A stretch of 64,000 nucleotides of DNA, from positions 645,500 to 709,499 of the forward strand of contig NZ_BMHI01000003.1 in the NCBI RefSeq assembly GCF_014640635.1, in the 5' to 3' direction. Origin of the DNA: Flexivirga endophytica. GTDB lineage: Bacteria > Actinomycetota > Actinomycetes > Actinomycetales > Dermatophilaceae. Shown one piece after another: positions 34,567-43,320 of the stretch (the first letter of the stretch is position 1; every line of letters starts with the position of its first letter). Below the pieces are notes generated by a model. The model was given only the letters and a program-made list of their open reading frames with translations. It made no database searches and was not told the origin of the DNA. Position numbers and translations under genes: made by a program.

Positions 34567-35466
34567 TCACGATTCCCGATCGATCGACGCGGCAGCGGCG
34601 CAGGCCCGCAGCAGTGGTGCGACCTGCCGCGACGTGGCATCCGCCGGGACGGCGAGAGCCGTCGGCATGAACATCGCGGGCTCGGTCGGAAGGAACACGA
34701 CATGCGGCTGCCGCAACGTCCGTGCCTGTGACTCGTAGATGATCGACCAACTGGGCGGACCGGAGCCGATCGATGCGATCAGGCCTTCGAGCAGACCGAC
34801 GTGTTCAGTGATGACGGGTGCGAAACCCCGTGCCGCACAAGCGTCCTGCACCAGATCGACCAGCGGTGGGTTCTGCCGGCGCGGGACGATCCTCAGCGGC
34901 AGCGCGGCCAGCTCGGTCAATCCGATCGTGTCCTCGCCGGGCGCGAGCGACGCAGGCAGCACGACGAGCAGGCGATCGCGCCATACCTCGATCAATTCGG
35001 TGCCGGCAGCCGAGGTCACCCCGCGGACGAACGCGGCATCCAGCTGGCCGCTTGCGACTCGTTCCAGGCGTGCTCGCGTCGGCGCGGTCACCAGCTCAGG
35101 CGCCGTGCCGGGAAGTAGCTCACCCAAGACCCGCAACACTTCGCCCAACCGTTCGCCGAGTCCGGCACTGGTGCCCAGCCGCAACGTTCCGGACGGCAGC
35201 GCACCGCCTCCCGGGACCGCGGCGGCACGCGCCGCGCGCTCGGCCGCCGCCAGCACCGCTCGTGCCTCCGGAAGGAAACGTCCGCCAGCTACCGTCAGCC
35301 GCACGGTCCGACGTGAACGGTCGAACAGGGGAACTCCGAGTTCGCGTTCGAGCCGGGCGATCTGTTGGCTCACCGCGGGTTGACCGATCGACAAGGCCGC
35401 CGCAGCACGTCCGAAGTGCAGATGCTCTGCGACCGCAACGAAATACACCAACTGGCGCAACTCCAC
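34567..35466 (-). CDS. LysR-family transcriptional regulator
   Basis: 299 aa. The N-terminal winged helix is [25 protein letters not shown] followed by [22 protein letters not shown], the standard LTTR sequence. A linker helix follows, then a periplasmic-binding-protein-like effector domain (~90-299, [13 protein letters not shown]). It lies 100 bp upstream of the tautomerase operon on the same strand and diverges from the FMN reductase gene across 82 bp. By the usual LTTR rule it should act on that divergent promoter and perhaps also on the tautomerase operon. Effector unknown. Confidence 0.92.
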   Translation of the reverse strand: MELRQLVYFVAVAEHLHFGRAAAALSIGQPAVSQQIARLERELGVPLFDRSRRTVRLTVAGGRFLPEARAVLAAAERAARAAAVPGGGALPSGTLRLGTSAGLGERLGEVLRVLGELLPGTAPELVTAPTRARLERVASGQLDAAFVRGVTSAAGTELIEVWRDRLLVVLPASLAPGEDTIGLTELAALPLRIVPRRQNPPLVDLVQDACAARGFAPVITEHVGLLEGLIASIGSGPPSWSIIYESQARTLRQPHVVFLPTEPAMFMPTALAVPADATSRQVAPLLRACAAAASIDRES

Positions 35467-35548
35467 ACAGCCATCGTGCCAGGCACACCTGGGCGCCGGG
35501 AGCGTCCGGCCGGGTCGCCGGACGCCGGCTTCGTCCTATAGTCCGCAG

Positions 35549-36127
35549 GTGACTTCTCTGCGGATCGCGATCATCATCGGCAGCACCCGACCCGACCGCG
35601 TCGGCCCGACGATCGCCGACTGGGCGTTCGAGCGGGCGGCTGCGCGCGGCGACGCGTCATACGACCTGATCGACCTGGCGCACGTCGGCCTCCCGCTGCT
35701 GGATGAGCCGGAACCCGCTGCCGCGCAACACTATCGGCACGATCACACGAAGCGCTGGTCCCGCCTGATCGAGTCGTATGACGGTTTCGTCTTCGTGGCA
35801 CCGGAGTACAACCGCGGCATGGCGGCATCGCTGAAGAACGCCATCGACTTCCTGTATGCCGAATGGAACGACAAGGCCGCCGGGATCATCTGTTACGGGT
35901 CCAGTGGCGGGCTGCGCTCCGGCGAGCAGCTGAAGTCGACGTTGGGCGAGGTGCAGATCGCGACCGTTCGCGCGCAGGTGTCGCTGTCGATCTACGACGA
36001 CATGATCGACTTCGTGCAGCTCACGCCGCGCGACTACCAAGTCGGCAACCTGGACGCGATGCTCGACTCACTGCTGCGCTGGGCCGGCGCGATGCGTGCT
36101 CTGCGAACGGGACTCGTCAATCCCTGA
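35549..36127 (+). CDS. NADPH-dependent FMN reductase family protein
   Basis: 192-aa flavodoxin-fold reductase. The FMN-phosphate loop is GSTRPDRVGPTIADW and the family motif PEYNRGMAASLKNAIDFLY is intact; GSSGGLRSGEQL follows. It reduces flavin or quinone with NADPH in the cytoplasm. Translation starts at GTG 35549. Divergent from the LysR gene, hence its likely target; the same regulator is adjacent to an MDR quinone-oxidoreductase set, so both may belong to one quinone/electrophile response. The last 11 bp overlap the convergent P1 peptidase gene. Confidence 0.9.
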   Translation: MTSLRIAIIIGSTRPDRVGPTIADWAFERAAARGDASYDLIDLAHVGLPLLDEPEPAAAQHYRHDHTKRWSRLIESYDGFVFVAPEYNRGMAASLKNAIDFLYAEWNDKAAGIICYGSSGGLRSGEQLKSTLGEVQIATVRAQVSLSIYDDMIDFVQLTPRDYQVGNLDAMLDSLLRWAGAMRALRTGLVNP

Positions 36128-37223
36128 GTCCGCCGAGGACGTCGTTCGGGAAGCCCGGACTGCGGTGACCGTCCCGGCCGATCATGGTTTCGGCGGCGAC
36201 CAACGCGTTGACGACGGCCTCTTCGGTGGCCCGCACGACGGCGTCATACAGGACGTTCATCGCGGGCCAGGGCAGGAAGTCGAGCTGCCGCCATCCGGTT
36301 CTTGCTGAACCGATTCCGCTGTCGAGTGCTCCGGCGTTGGCCGTCGAGAAGGCCAGGAAGACGTCGCCGGAGACGTGGCTGCCGGTCGTGCCGGTGCGCG
36401 CCAGCCCCATCGACACCCGCCGCGCGAGCGCCTTGCACTGCCCGGGCAGTAGCGGGGCGTCCGTCGCGACCATCGTGATGCAGGAGCCCGACCCGGGCGG
36501 CGCGAGCCAGTCGCTGGTCTCCATCGGGTTGTCGTCCGCGAGTTGTCTGCCGAGCTGCCGGCCGCGGATCGTGAGTTCCTCGCGGGAGCCGAAGTTCGCC
36601 TGGGTGAGAATGCCCACGACATAGGGCTGCTCGCCGACGGTGACGGCGCGCGACGCGGTCCCGGTGCCGCCCTTGAAGCCGTAGCAGTTCATCCCGGTGC
36701 CGCCACCGACGCTGCCCTCCGCGAGCGGTCCGGACGTCGCGGCGTCGAGTGCGGTGATCGCGGTCTCCTCGCGCACGTGCCGGCCGTTGATGTCATTGAG
36801 GTAACCGTCGAAGGTCTCGCCGACCACCGGCAGGTGCCAGCCCTGTTGCAGTGCCGGGTTCTGCGCGAGCGACCACTCGAGCACGCCACGGTGCACCGGG
36901 CCGACCGCGTGCGTGTTGGTGATCGCAACGGGCAGTGCGAGCGAACCACTCTCCTCGACCCAGTGGCTGCCGGTGAGTTCGCCGTTGCCGTTGAAGGAGA
37001 ACATCCCCGCCGCGACTGCCGTCCCCACACCCTCGTGGCCGAGGGGCAGGATCGCCGTGACACCGGTGCGGACCGGACCCTCGCCGGGGACGAGCGGGCC
37101 ATCGCCGTCGATCAGCGTGGTGTAGCCGACCTCGACCCCGGGGACGTCGGTGATGGCGTTCCACGGCCCCGGTGTGCCGTCGAAGTCGACGAGATCGCGG
37201 GCGCGGCGGTGGTCCGAGGTCAT
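36117..37223 (-). CDS. P1-family (DmpA-type) peptidase
   Basis: 368 aa, N-terminal-nucleophile hydrolase of the DmpA/BapA family. Typical blocks: PGPWNAITDVPGVEVGYTTL at the N terminus, GGGTGMNCYGFKGGTG in the middle, and the region GSHVSGDVFLAFSTAN, where relatives cut themselves before the Ser of SGD to release the nucleophile. The residue before that Ser is Val here, whereas Gly is what I recall for DmpA. AGGAGG five bases before the ATG at 37223 settles the start. Aminopeptidase on D- or beta-amino peptides is the family activity; the substrate here is unknown. Confidence 0.88.
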   Translation of the reverse strand: MTSDHRRARDLVDFDGTPGPWNAITDVPGVEVGYTTLIDGDGPLVPGEGPVRTGVTAILPLGHEGVGTAVAAGMFSFNGNGELTGSHWVEESGSLALPVAITNTHAVGPVHRGVLEWSLAQNPALQQGWHLPVVGETFDGYLNDINGRHVREETAITALDAATSGPLAEGSVGGGTGMNCYGFKGGTGTASRAVTVGEQPYVVGILTQANFGSREELTIRGRQLGRQLADDNPMETSDWLAPPGSGSCITMVATDAPLLPGQCKALARRVSMGLARTGTTGSHVSGDVFLAFSTANAGALDSGIGSARTGWRQLDFLPWPAMNVLYDAVVRATEEAVVNALVAAETMIGRDGHRSPGFPNDVLGGLRD

Positions 37224-37264
37224 GGATCCTCCTGCGGTGGCTGGTGTCCCACCACTCAATCAGA

Positions 37265-38830
37265 TCACTGGGCGGCCGGCTCCGCCCGGCGGGCGCGCGC
37301 GAGCAGTGCGGCGACGACCAGGGTCGCGGCGCCGGCGATCATCGCCGCCACCAGCAGGATCGTGTGGATCCCGTATGCCGTGCTGTCGACGGCCGCGTGT
37401 GTCAGCTGCGCCCGGAACTGCGCGGGCGCGTGATCGGCAACCAGCCGGCCGGCACCGGAGGCGATCGCGTCCTGCAACTGCCCGAGCTGCGCGGCCGGCA
37501 GGTGCGCAGGGGCGACGTCGCTCGCCATACGAGATCCGGTGCGGCCGGCGAAAAGCGCTCCCAATGCTGCGACTCCGGCTGCGGTGCCGATCTGCCGCAT
37601 GGTGTTGACGACGCCGGTCGCCATACCGGCGCGGTCCGGCTCGACGCTCGCCAACGCCGCACTGGAGAGTATGGCGCTGGAGGCGCCGAGGCCGATGCCC
37701 GCGAGGATGAAGCCGGGCGCGAGCGCGGTCCAGTCGGACTTCGCATCGACCTGCGAGGCCCACCAGAGTCCGCCGGTCACGACCGCCAGGCTGCCGGTGA
37801 TCGTGATGATCGTCGGGATGCGGTGGCTGAGTTGCGCGAAGACGGGGGCGGCGATGAACGAGGTAACGGTCAGCGGCAGGAAGCGCAGGCCGGCTTCGAA
37901 CGGCGTGTAGCCGAGTGTGTTGACGAAGTAGAGACCGACGTAATTGGTTGCGGCGACGAGGGTTCCGGCTACCACGAAGCCGGTGACGCCGATGGCGACG
38001 AAGCCCGGACGACGGAACAGCTCGAGGTCCACCATCGGCTGGTCACCACGGGCGGCACGGAGCACGAACGCGAGCAGCGTCAGCGCAGCGACGGCGAAGG
38101 AGGCGACGATCAGGGCGGATCCCCAGCCTTCGGACTGTCCGCGGATCAGTCCGAACACCAATGCTGCCAACGAGATCGTGAGCAGCACGGTGCCTGCGAC
38201 GTCGACCCGGCGGGCCTTCTCCGCCTTCGACTCCGGCAGGCCGATGCGCGCACCGATGAAAGCGACGATCCCGATCGGGACGTTGATCGCGAAGATCCAC
38301 TGCCACCCGGCGTTGTCGACGATGAAACCGCCCAGGAGAGGCCCGACCGCCGTGGCTCCGGCGAGCGTGGCACCGAACGCGCCGATCGCCTTGGCGCGCG
38401 CTTTGATATCCGGGTAGGCGTGTCCGAGGATCGGCATCGCAGTGCCGAAGAGCATGGCCGCGCCGACACCCTGCAACGCCCGCATCGTGTTAAGCATCAA
38501 CGGATCTGCGGCGAGGGCGCACGCGAGCGACCCGATGGTGAAGATCGCCATACCGGCGCTGAAGAGGCGGCGCCGGCCGAAGCGGTCGCCGAGGGTCGCG
38601 GCGGTGAGCAGCAGGGCCGCGAGCGGCAGCGTGTAGGCGTCGACGACCCATTGCAGGTCCGCGAGGTCGGCGTGCAGATCGGCCTGTATGTCGGGCAGGG
38701 CGACGGCCACGATCGTCATGTCGAGCATGAGCATGAACATCGCGACGCAGATCAGGGTCAGCGCGACGCCGGGCCTTCCCGGTGTCGTGGGTGGTGCACC
38801 GGTGGGTTCGGTGAGGGTGCTCACGGTCAT
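37265..38830 (-). CDS. DHA2/EmrB-type MFS efflux transporter
   Basis: 521 aa, about 14 membrane segments. Motif A is GDRFGRRRLF, the antiporter motif C is seen as GPLLGGFIVDNAGWQWIFAINVPIG, and helix 1 has MLDMTIVAVALPDIQ, the usual DHA2 proton-relay Asp region. The product exports drugs or antiseptics with proton exchange. ATG 38830 has AAGG at a fair distance. Divergent from a TetR gene across 112 bp that contains a perfect 13-bp inverted repeat, so repression by that TetR with ligand release is very likely. Confidence 0.94.
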   Translation of the reverse strand: MTVSTLTEPTGAPPTTPGRPGVALTLICVAMFMLMLDMTIVAVALPDIQADLHADLADLQWVVDAYTLPLAALLLTAATLGDRFGRRRLFSAGMAIFTIGSLACALAADPLMLNTMRALQGVGAAMLFGTAMPILGHAYPDIKARAKAIGAFGATLAGATAVGPLLGGFIVDNAGWQWIFAINVPIGIVAFIGARIGLPESKAEKARRVDVAGTVLLTISLAALVFGLIRGQSEGWGSALIVASFAVAALTLLAFVLRAARGDQPMVDLELFRRPGFVAIGVTGFVVAGTLVAATNYVGLYFVNTLGYTPFEAGLRFLPLTVTSFIAAPVFAQLSHRIPTIITITGSLAVVTGGLWWASQVDAKSDWTALAPGFILAGIGLGASSAILSSAALASVEPDRAGMATGVVNTMRQIGTAAGVAALGALFAGRTGSRMASDVAPAHLPAAQLGQLQDAIASGAGRLVADHAPAQFRAQLTHAAVDSTAYGIHTILLVAAMIAGAATLVVAALLARARRAEPAAQ

Positions 38831-38864
38831 CGGTGTGCCTTGTCTCGGACGGCCCAACGATTGG

Positions 38865-38903
38865 GCTACGGGTGTTCGGTGAGGTTTAGTGAACACCCGT
38901 AGC
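38865..38903. promoter_or_regulatory. TetR operator between MFS pump and tetR
   Basis: Perfect inverted repeat: GCTACGGGTGTTC (38865-38877) and GAACACCCGTAGC (38891-38903), separated by 13 nt. It lies midway between the two divergent starts and would overlap both promoters. Length and symmetry fit a TetR dimer-of-dimers site. Confidence 0.8.
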
Positions 38904-38942
38904 GCTACACTCGTCAACTGTGATGTCTGAGAGGATCCCCGC

Positions 38943-39548
38943 ATGACGCAGAACCGCACCCGGCGCCGCGCCGTCGCTCCGCGCGGCGAGGGCACCCGGC
39001 TGCGCGAGGAGATCCTCGACGCGACGATCACCTTGGTGGAGGAACTCGACGACCCGTGGCAGCTGTCGCTGCGCGCGGTCGCCCGGAAGGTCGGCATCAC
39101 CGCGACCTCGATCTACCTGCACTTCGAGTCGCTCGATGCTTTGCTGCTGGCCGCGAAACACCAGATGTGGCAACAGTTCGGCGAGGAGATGCTCACCGCG
39201 GCGGAGGCGTCCGCCGGCACGCCGTACGACAAGGTGCTGGCCTTCGGACGCGCCTACGTGACGTTCGCCCGCGAGCATCCCGGAGCGTTCCGCACCCTCT
39301 TCACCAAGGCGTGGAAGCTGCCGGTCGACGACGGTATGACGTTCGCCGGCGAAGCGCAGTTCGGACTGCTCGCCGACGTGCTGCGCAAGGTCTCCGGCTC
39401 AGCCGAGGAGGCGCACCTGCGCGCGGTGCAGCTGTGGTGCGGCATCCACGGGCTCGTGGTGTTGCGACAGCCAATGAGCCAGTTCCCGTGGCCGGACGTC
39501 GACAAGCAACTGGAGTCGATGGCGCGGGCGTGGACCAAGCCGATTTAG
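38943..39548 (+). CDS. TetR-family transcriptional regulator of the MFS pump
   Basis: 201 aa. HTH at ~20-66: REEILDATITLVEELDDPWQLSLRAVARKVGITATSIYLHF, followed by a C-terminal helical ligand domain of the TetR_C_33-like type (AYVTFAREHPGAFRTLF). A basic, Arg-rich N-terminal tail precedes the HTH. GAGAGGATCCCC precedes the ATG at 38943. Divergent from the DHA2 pump with a strong operator between them. The stop overlaps the stop of the convergent ABC exporter gene by 4 bp. Confidence 0.93.
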   Translation: MTQNRTRRRAVAPRGEGTRLREEILDATITLVEELDDPWQLSLRAVARKVGITATSIYLHFESLDALLLAAKHQMWQQFGEEMLTAAEASAGTPYDKVLAFGRAYVTFAREHPGAFRTLFTKAWKLPVDDGMTFAGEAQFGLLADVLRKVSGSAEEAHLRAVQLWCGIHGLVVLRQPMSQFPWPDVDKQLESMARAWTKPI

Positions 39549-41338
39549 CGGTAGCCGGCGGCCTGTAGGCCGTAGAGCTCGGCGTAGTGGCCGCCCGCTG
39601 CCATCAGCTCCTCGTGGGTGCCCTGCTCTGCGACGGCGCCGTCGGCCAGCACGATGACGCGGTCGGCCGACGCGACCGTCGAGAACCGGTGCGTGACGAT
39701 CAGCGTGACGCCGCCGGCGCGCGAGGTCTCCTTCGCCGCGGCCGCGTAGCGATCGAAGAGCGCATGCTCGGTCGCCGGGTCCAGCGCGGAGGTCGGCTCG
39801 TCGAGCACCAGCAGGAGCGGGGATCGGCGCACCATCGCGCGGCCGATCGCCAGCCGTTGCCACTGCCCACCGGACAGGTCGACCCCGCCCGGCCACGACG
39901 GACCGAGGCGGGTGTCGAGGCCGTCCGGGAGCGCGGCAAGGACGTCGGATGCGGCTGCGTCGTCCAGTGCGTCGAGCAGGCGTATGTCGTCAGGGATCTG
40001 ATCGGCAGCGTCAAGTCCTCCGACCCCGATGGCTTCGCGTGCAGAGAGTTCGAGCTTGAGGTGGTCCTGGAAGGCGCCGGCACAGTGGTCACGCCAGTCG
40101 TCCAGTGAAAGGTCCTGCAGGTCAATGGAATCCACCAGCACCTTGCCGCCGCTGACGTCATACATGCCGGTGAGCAGGCCGATGAGGGTGGACTTGCCGG
40201 CGCCGTTCTCACCGACGACGGCCACCACCTCGCCTGCGGGCAGGTGCAGATCGATGTGCCGCAGCGCGTCGCGGTCGGCACCCGGGTAGCGGAAGCTGAC
40301 GTCCTGCAGGGTGAGGCCGTCGCGTAGTGCGTCCGGGGCCGGTCGCGTGCCCGGATGTGCTGCGCGCGCGGTCTCGCCATACTCCTCGAGCCAGCGGTAG
40401 CGCTTGACGGTGCGCAACATCTGGCCGAGGAAGTGCACCGTGCTCTGCAGGCTGCCGACGACGTCGCGCAGCTGGCCGACCACCAGGATGCCGGTCGCGA
40501 ACTGACCCGGAGAGACGCTCCCGTGCAGGGTGTCGTGCGCCATCCAGACCAGGATGCCCATCGCGGCGGCGACATACAGCACGGTGACCGCACTGGAGAA
40601 CGCTGCGCCGCGAGCTTCCGCGCGGGCGAACGGCATCCGCCACTCGTAGGCCTCCCGCCCGAGCAGGCGGAGCAACGCATTGCGCGCCCCGAAGACACGC
40701 AGCTCGGACGCTGCGACCGGATCCGTCGTCAGGTCCGCGAAGTGCTTGCTGCGGCGGCCAGCGGTGGCCGACTCGTCCTCCGCCTCCTGCTCCCACCGCA
40801 TCGTCGACCTGGCCCACCACGACGCCGGTGCGCCGATCAGCAGCAGCAGGAGGAGTCGCAGATCCGCACCCACAGCCACAGCGATCGTGGTGATCGGCGC
40901 GACCAGATTGTTGACCGCGTTGATCAGCGAGTTGTACGCCATACCAAGGGTGCCCATGCGTTCGCGGAGGGCGTGCATCTGGTCCCGGTACTGCGGATCC
41001 TGTAGGTGGTCGAGCGTCGGCGCGGTGCCGCTGATCCGGGCGACCTCCGCATCGAAATGCTGCCCGATGCGTTCATTGAGACCGATGCGCGCCTGCACAC
41101 CACAGATGCCGAGGATGAAGCCGAACGCCTCGGTGAAGATCATCCCGCCGATCCCGAGGACGAGGGGCGTGAGCCGGTGCGCGGCCAGACCGGTGACTAC
41201 CAGCCCGAGGAAAAGCGGCCGGAGGTACTGGAAGATGCGGCCGGCCGCCTCCAGGAAGGCGATGACGGTGGCGCTGCGGCTGATCCGCCACGACGTTCGC
41301 AGGATCAGCACGACGGACTGCCAGTGATAGCGAATCAT
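39545..41338 (-). CDS. ABC exporter, fused TMD-NBD (subunit 2)
   Basis: 597 aa. Residues ~1-320 hold six membrane helices; the NBD (~345-590) has Walker A GENGAGKST, signature LSGGQWQRLAIGRAM, Walker B LLLVLDEPTSALD and H-loop VTHRFS. The start overlaps the stop of the preceding ABC gene (ATGA at 41338), so the two half-transporters are made together and presumably form a heterodimer. The GGQWQR form of the signature is common in peptide/lantibiotic-type exporters, but no precursor peptide gene was found. Probably controlled by the winged-helix protein divergent from subunit 1. Confidence 0.93.
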   Translation of the reverse strand: MIRYHWQSVVLILRTSWRISRSATVIAFLEAAGRIFQYLRPLFLGLVVTGLAAHRLTPLVLGIGGMIFTEAFGFILGICGVQARIGLNERIGQHFDAEVARISGTAPTLDHLQDPQYRDQMHALRERMGTLGMAYNSLINAVNNLVAPITTIAVAVGADLRLLLLLLIGAPASWWARSTMRWEQEAEDESATAGRRSKHFADLTTDPVAASELRVFGARNALLRLLGREAYEWRMPFARAEARGAAFSSAVTVLYVAAAMGILVWMAHDTLHGSVSPGQFATGILVVGQLRDVVGSLQSTVHFLGQMLRTVKRYRWLEEYGETARAAHPGTRPAPDALRDGLTLQDVSFRYPGADRDALRHIDLHLPAGEVVAVVGENGAGKSTLIGLLTGMYDVSGGKVLVDSIDLQDLSLDDWRDHCAGAFQDHLKLELSAREAIGVGGLDAADQIPDDIRLLDALDDAAASDVLAALPDGLDTRLGPSWPGGVDLSGGQWQRLAIGRAMVRRSPLLLVLDEPTSALDPATEHALFDRYAAAAKETSRAGGVTLIVTHRFSTVASADRVIVLADGAVAEQGTHEELMAAGGHYAELYGLQAAGYR

Positions 41339-43284
41339 GAGGTTTCACCGGCCATTTCGTCGATCGGGCTGGCTCCGGCAGCCGCGAAGCGGGCTGCCTG
41401 CAAGCGGAACATGTCGGCATACGGACCGCCGCTGGTCAGCAGTTCGTCGTGCGAACCGTCCTGGACGACGCCGCCCGGGCCGAGCACGACGATCCGCTCG
41501 GCATGGCGGACGCTGGACAACCGGTGGCTGACCAGGATCGTGGTGACGCCGCTGGTGACCTCGAGGAAGCGGCTGAAGATCTGCGCCTCCGCACGCACGT
41601 CCAGTGCGGCGGTCGGCTCGTCGAGCACGAGCACGCCTGCTCCCGCCGCGACGGCCGTGAGCGCCCGGGCGAGTGCCACGCGTTGCCATTGACCGCCGGA
41701 AAGGTCTGTGCCGCCTGCATATCCGGGCTCGAGGATCGTGTCCCAGTCGCCGTCGACGCGGGACAGGACGTCCGCGCCGGCAGCGTCGTACAACGCTTGG
41801 TCGGCGGTATGGCGACGTGCGTCCGCGTCGCCGCCGTCGGCCAGCAGCGGCAGGGCCACGTTGGCTTCGAGGCTGAGGTGGTAGCGGGTGAAGTCCTGGA
41901 AGATCGTGGCTACTCTGCGCCGGGACGCATCGTCGGCCGCCGGGTCCTGGCCGTCCACCCGGACGGTGCCGGTGTCCGGGCGGTAGAGACCACAGAGCAG
42001 CTTGATGAGCGTGGACTTGCCGACGCCGTTGACGCCGACGATCGCCACCGACTGGCCGGCCGGGATGTGCAGGTCGAGGTGTCGGAAGACGGGCTCCGTG
42101 CGGGAGGCGTAGGTGAAGGTCACGTCGGTGAAGTCGACCCTGGCGGGTCGAGTAGCGGCCGAGGCACGAGGTCGCGTATCGAGACCTGACTCGCGCTCGC
42201 GGTTTCGATACGCCGCTCGTTCCTCACGGCTACTCAACCCGCCAGGGTTGGGGCCGAGTCCGTGGTCGGCACGCAGCCGGCGGATCTCGTTCTCGTAGAA
42301 CCGTGCTCGGATCGCCTGGACGTTGATGTCGCCGAGCGCGCCGAGGGCGGCCATCTGCATCACACCCTGCAGCACGGTGACCGCCCCGCCGACCGCGAGA
42401 CTTCCGGTCCAGGCGGCATGGCCGACCCACACGTAGGTGCCGATGAGCATCAGCGCGGTGACGAACGCACCCACGATGGCGCCGCGCACCGCACGGTTGC
42501 GTCGCTGCCAGATGCCGGTGAACGCGAGCGTCCAGACCTCGGCGTAGCGGCGGAGCACCCACGGCGTCATACCGAAGAGGCGCAGTTCCTTCCCTGCACC
42601 ACGCTCCAGCGGCAGCGCTCGGAGGTAGTCGGCCTGCCGGCGCTCCACACTGCCCTCCTCGACGAGATCCCGCAGCAACACGTCGAGATAGCCGGTCCAG
42701 GTGGCGTGCAGGATCCGGAACGCGATGAGCGTCCACAACGCCGCGAGCCAGGACCACTGCGCCACTGCCACGAGTCCGCCGATGCCGACGGCGGCATACC
42801 CGAGCACCATCCAGACGGAGTACATCGCGTTGACACCGAACATGCCCCGCAGGTAGTTCTCAATCTCGTTGAATCGTGCTCTGGTCTGTGGAGTTTCGAG
42901 GTGTTCGATGCCGTGCGGTGCATTGGCGCCTTCGGCCAGCAGGACGACCTGCTGACGGGTGAAGCGCCGCTGCAACGCCACGGCTCCGGCCGCCTGCCAG
43001 GACTCCGCGAGAGGTTCGAGACCGACTCCGATCCCTGTCATCGCCAGCCAGAACCAGACCCGGTCGGAGTGCTGGGTCAGGGCGTCCAGCGCCTGCCCGC
43101 TGGCGTGCACCATCAGCCAGATGCTCGAGCCGCGCACGGCGATGACGGCGAGGAGGGTGAGCACGAGCGGCGGGCTGGAGCGCCACATCATCCGCCAGAA
43201 ATGCCGCTCGACACCCACCCAGCGACGCGCCCATCTCCAGAAACGCGATATATCGAGAGTTTGCACGAAGAGGAATGTAGACAC
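41335..43284 (-). CDS. ABC exporter, fused TMD-NBD (subunit 1) with repeat-derived linker
   Basis: 649 aa. Six membrane helices (~45-330), then an NBD with Walker A GVNGVGKST, signature LSGGQWQRVALARAL and Walker B VLVLDEPTAALD. Residues ~346-383, between the transmembrane and ATPase halves, are Arg-rich and are encoded by a 112-bp palindromic repeat element (42137-42248) that has kept the frame open. GTG 43284 is used; only 36 bp separate it from the divergent regulator. Works with subunit 2. Substrate unknown. Confidence 0.92.
   Translation of the reverse strand: MSTFLFVQTLDISRFWRWARRWVGVERHFWRMMWRSSPPLVLTLLAVIAVRGSSIWLMVHASGQALDALTQHSDRVWFWLAMTGIGVGLEPLAESWQAAGAVALQRRFTRQQVVLLAEGANAPHGIEHLETPQTRARFNEIENYLRGMFGVNAMYSVWMVLGYAAVGIGGLVAVAQWSWLAALWTLIAFRILHATWTGYLDVLLRDLVEEGSVERRQADYLRALPLERGAGKELRLFGMTPWVLRRYAEVWTLAFTGIWQRRNRAVRGAIVGAFVTALMLIGTYVWVGHAAWTGSLAVGGAVTVLQGVMQMAALGALGDINVQAIRARFYENEIRRLRADHGLGPNPGGLSSREERAAYRNRERESGLDTRPRASAATRPARVDFTDVTFTYASRTEPVFRHLDLHIPAGQSVAIVGVNGVGKSTLIKLLCGLYRPDTGTVRVDGQDPAADDASRRRVATIFQDFTRYHLSLEANVALPLLADGGDADARRHTADQALYDAAGADVLSRVDGDWDTILEPGYAGGTDLSGGQWQRVALARALTAVAAGAGVLVLDEPTAALDVRAEAQIFSRFLEVTSGVTTILVSHRLSSVRHAERIVVLGPGGVVQDGSHDELLTSGGPYADMFRLQAARFAAAGASPIDEMAGETS
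42137..42248. repeat. palindromic repeat element inside ABC exporter gene
   Basis: Outer arms 42137-42156 and 42229-42248 pair at 19 of 20 positions. Inner arms GCGTATCGAGACC (42174-42186) and GGTTTCGATACGC (42201-42213) pair at 12 of 13. The inner core GGT(C/T)TCGATAC also occurs at 45241, 48790 and, inverted, at 48762 and 63911. The structure is that of a REP pair/MITE. Confidence 0.85.
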
Positions 43285-43308
43285 AGACCTACTTTGATTG
43301 CTACTGGT

Positions 43309-43314
43309 TATCCT
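43309..43314 (+). promoter_or_regulatory. −10 element implying a leaderless regulator mRNA
   Basis: TATCCT fits TANNNT and is followed by six bases and then the GTG of the regulator gene at 43321. Transcription would start at or next to the start codon. No SD is present, which agrees. Confidence 0.45.
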
Positions 43315-43320
43315 GAGTAG

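Noticed and set aside
39545..43284. Lantibiotic or peptide export cluster
   Set aside because: The GGQWQR signatures fit, but no precursor peptide or modification enzyme was found nearby.
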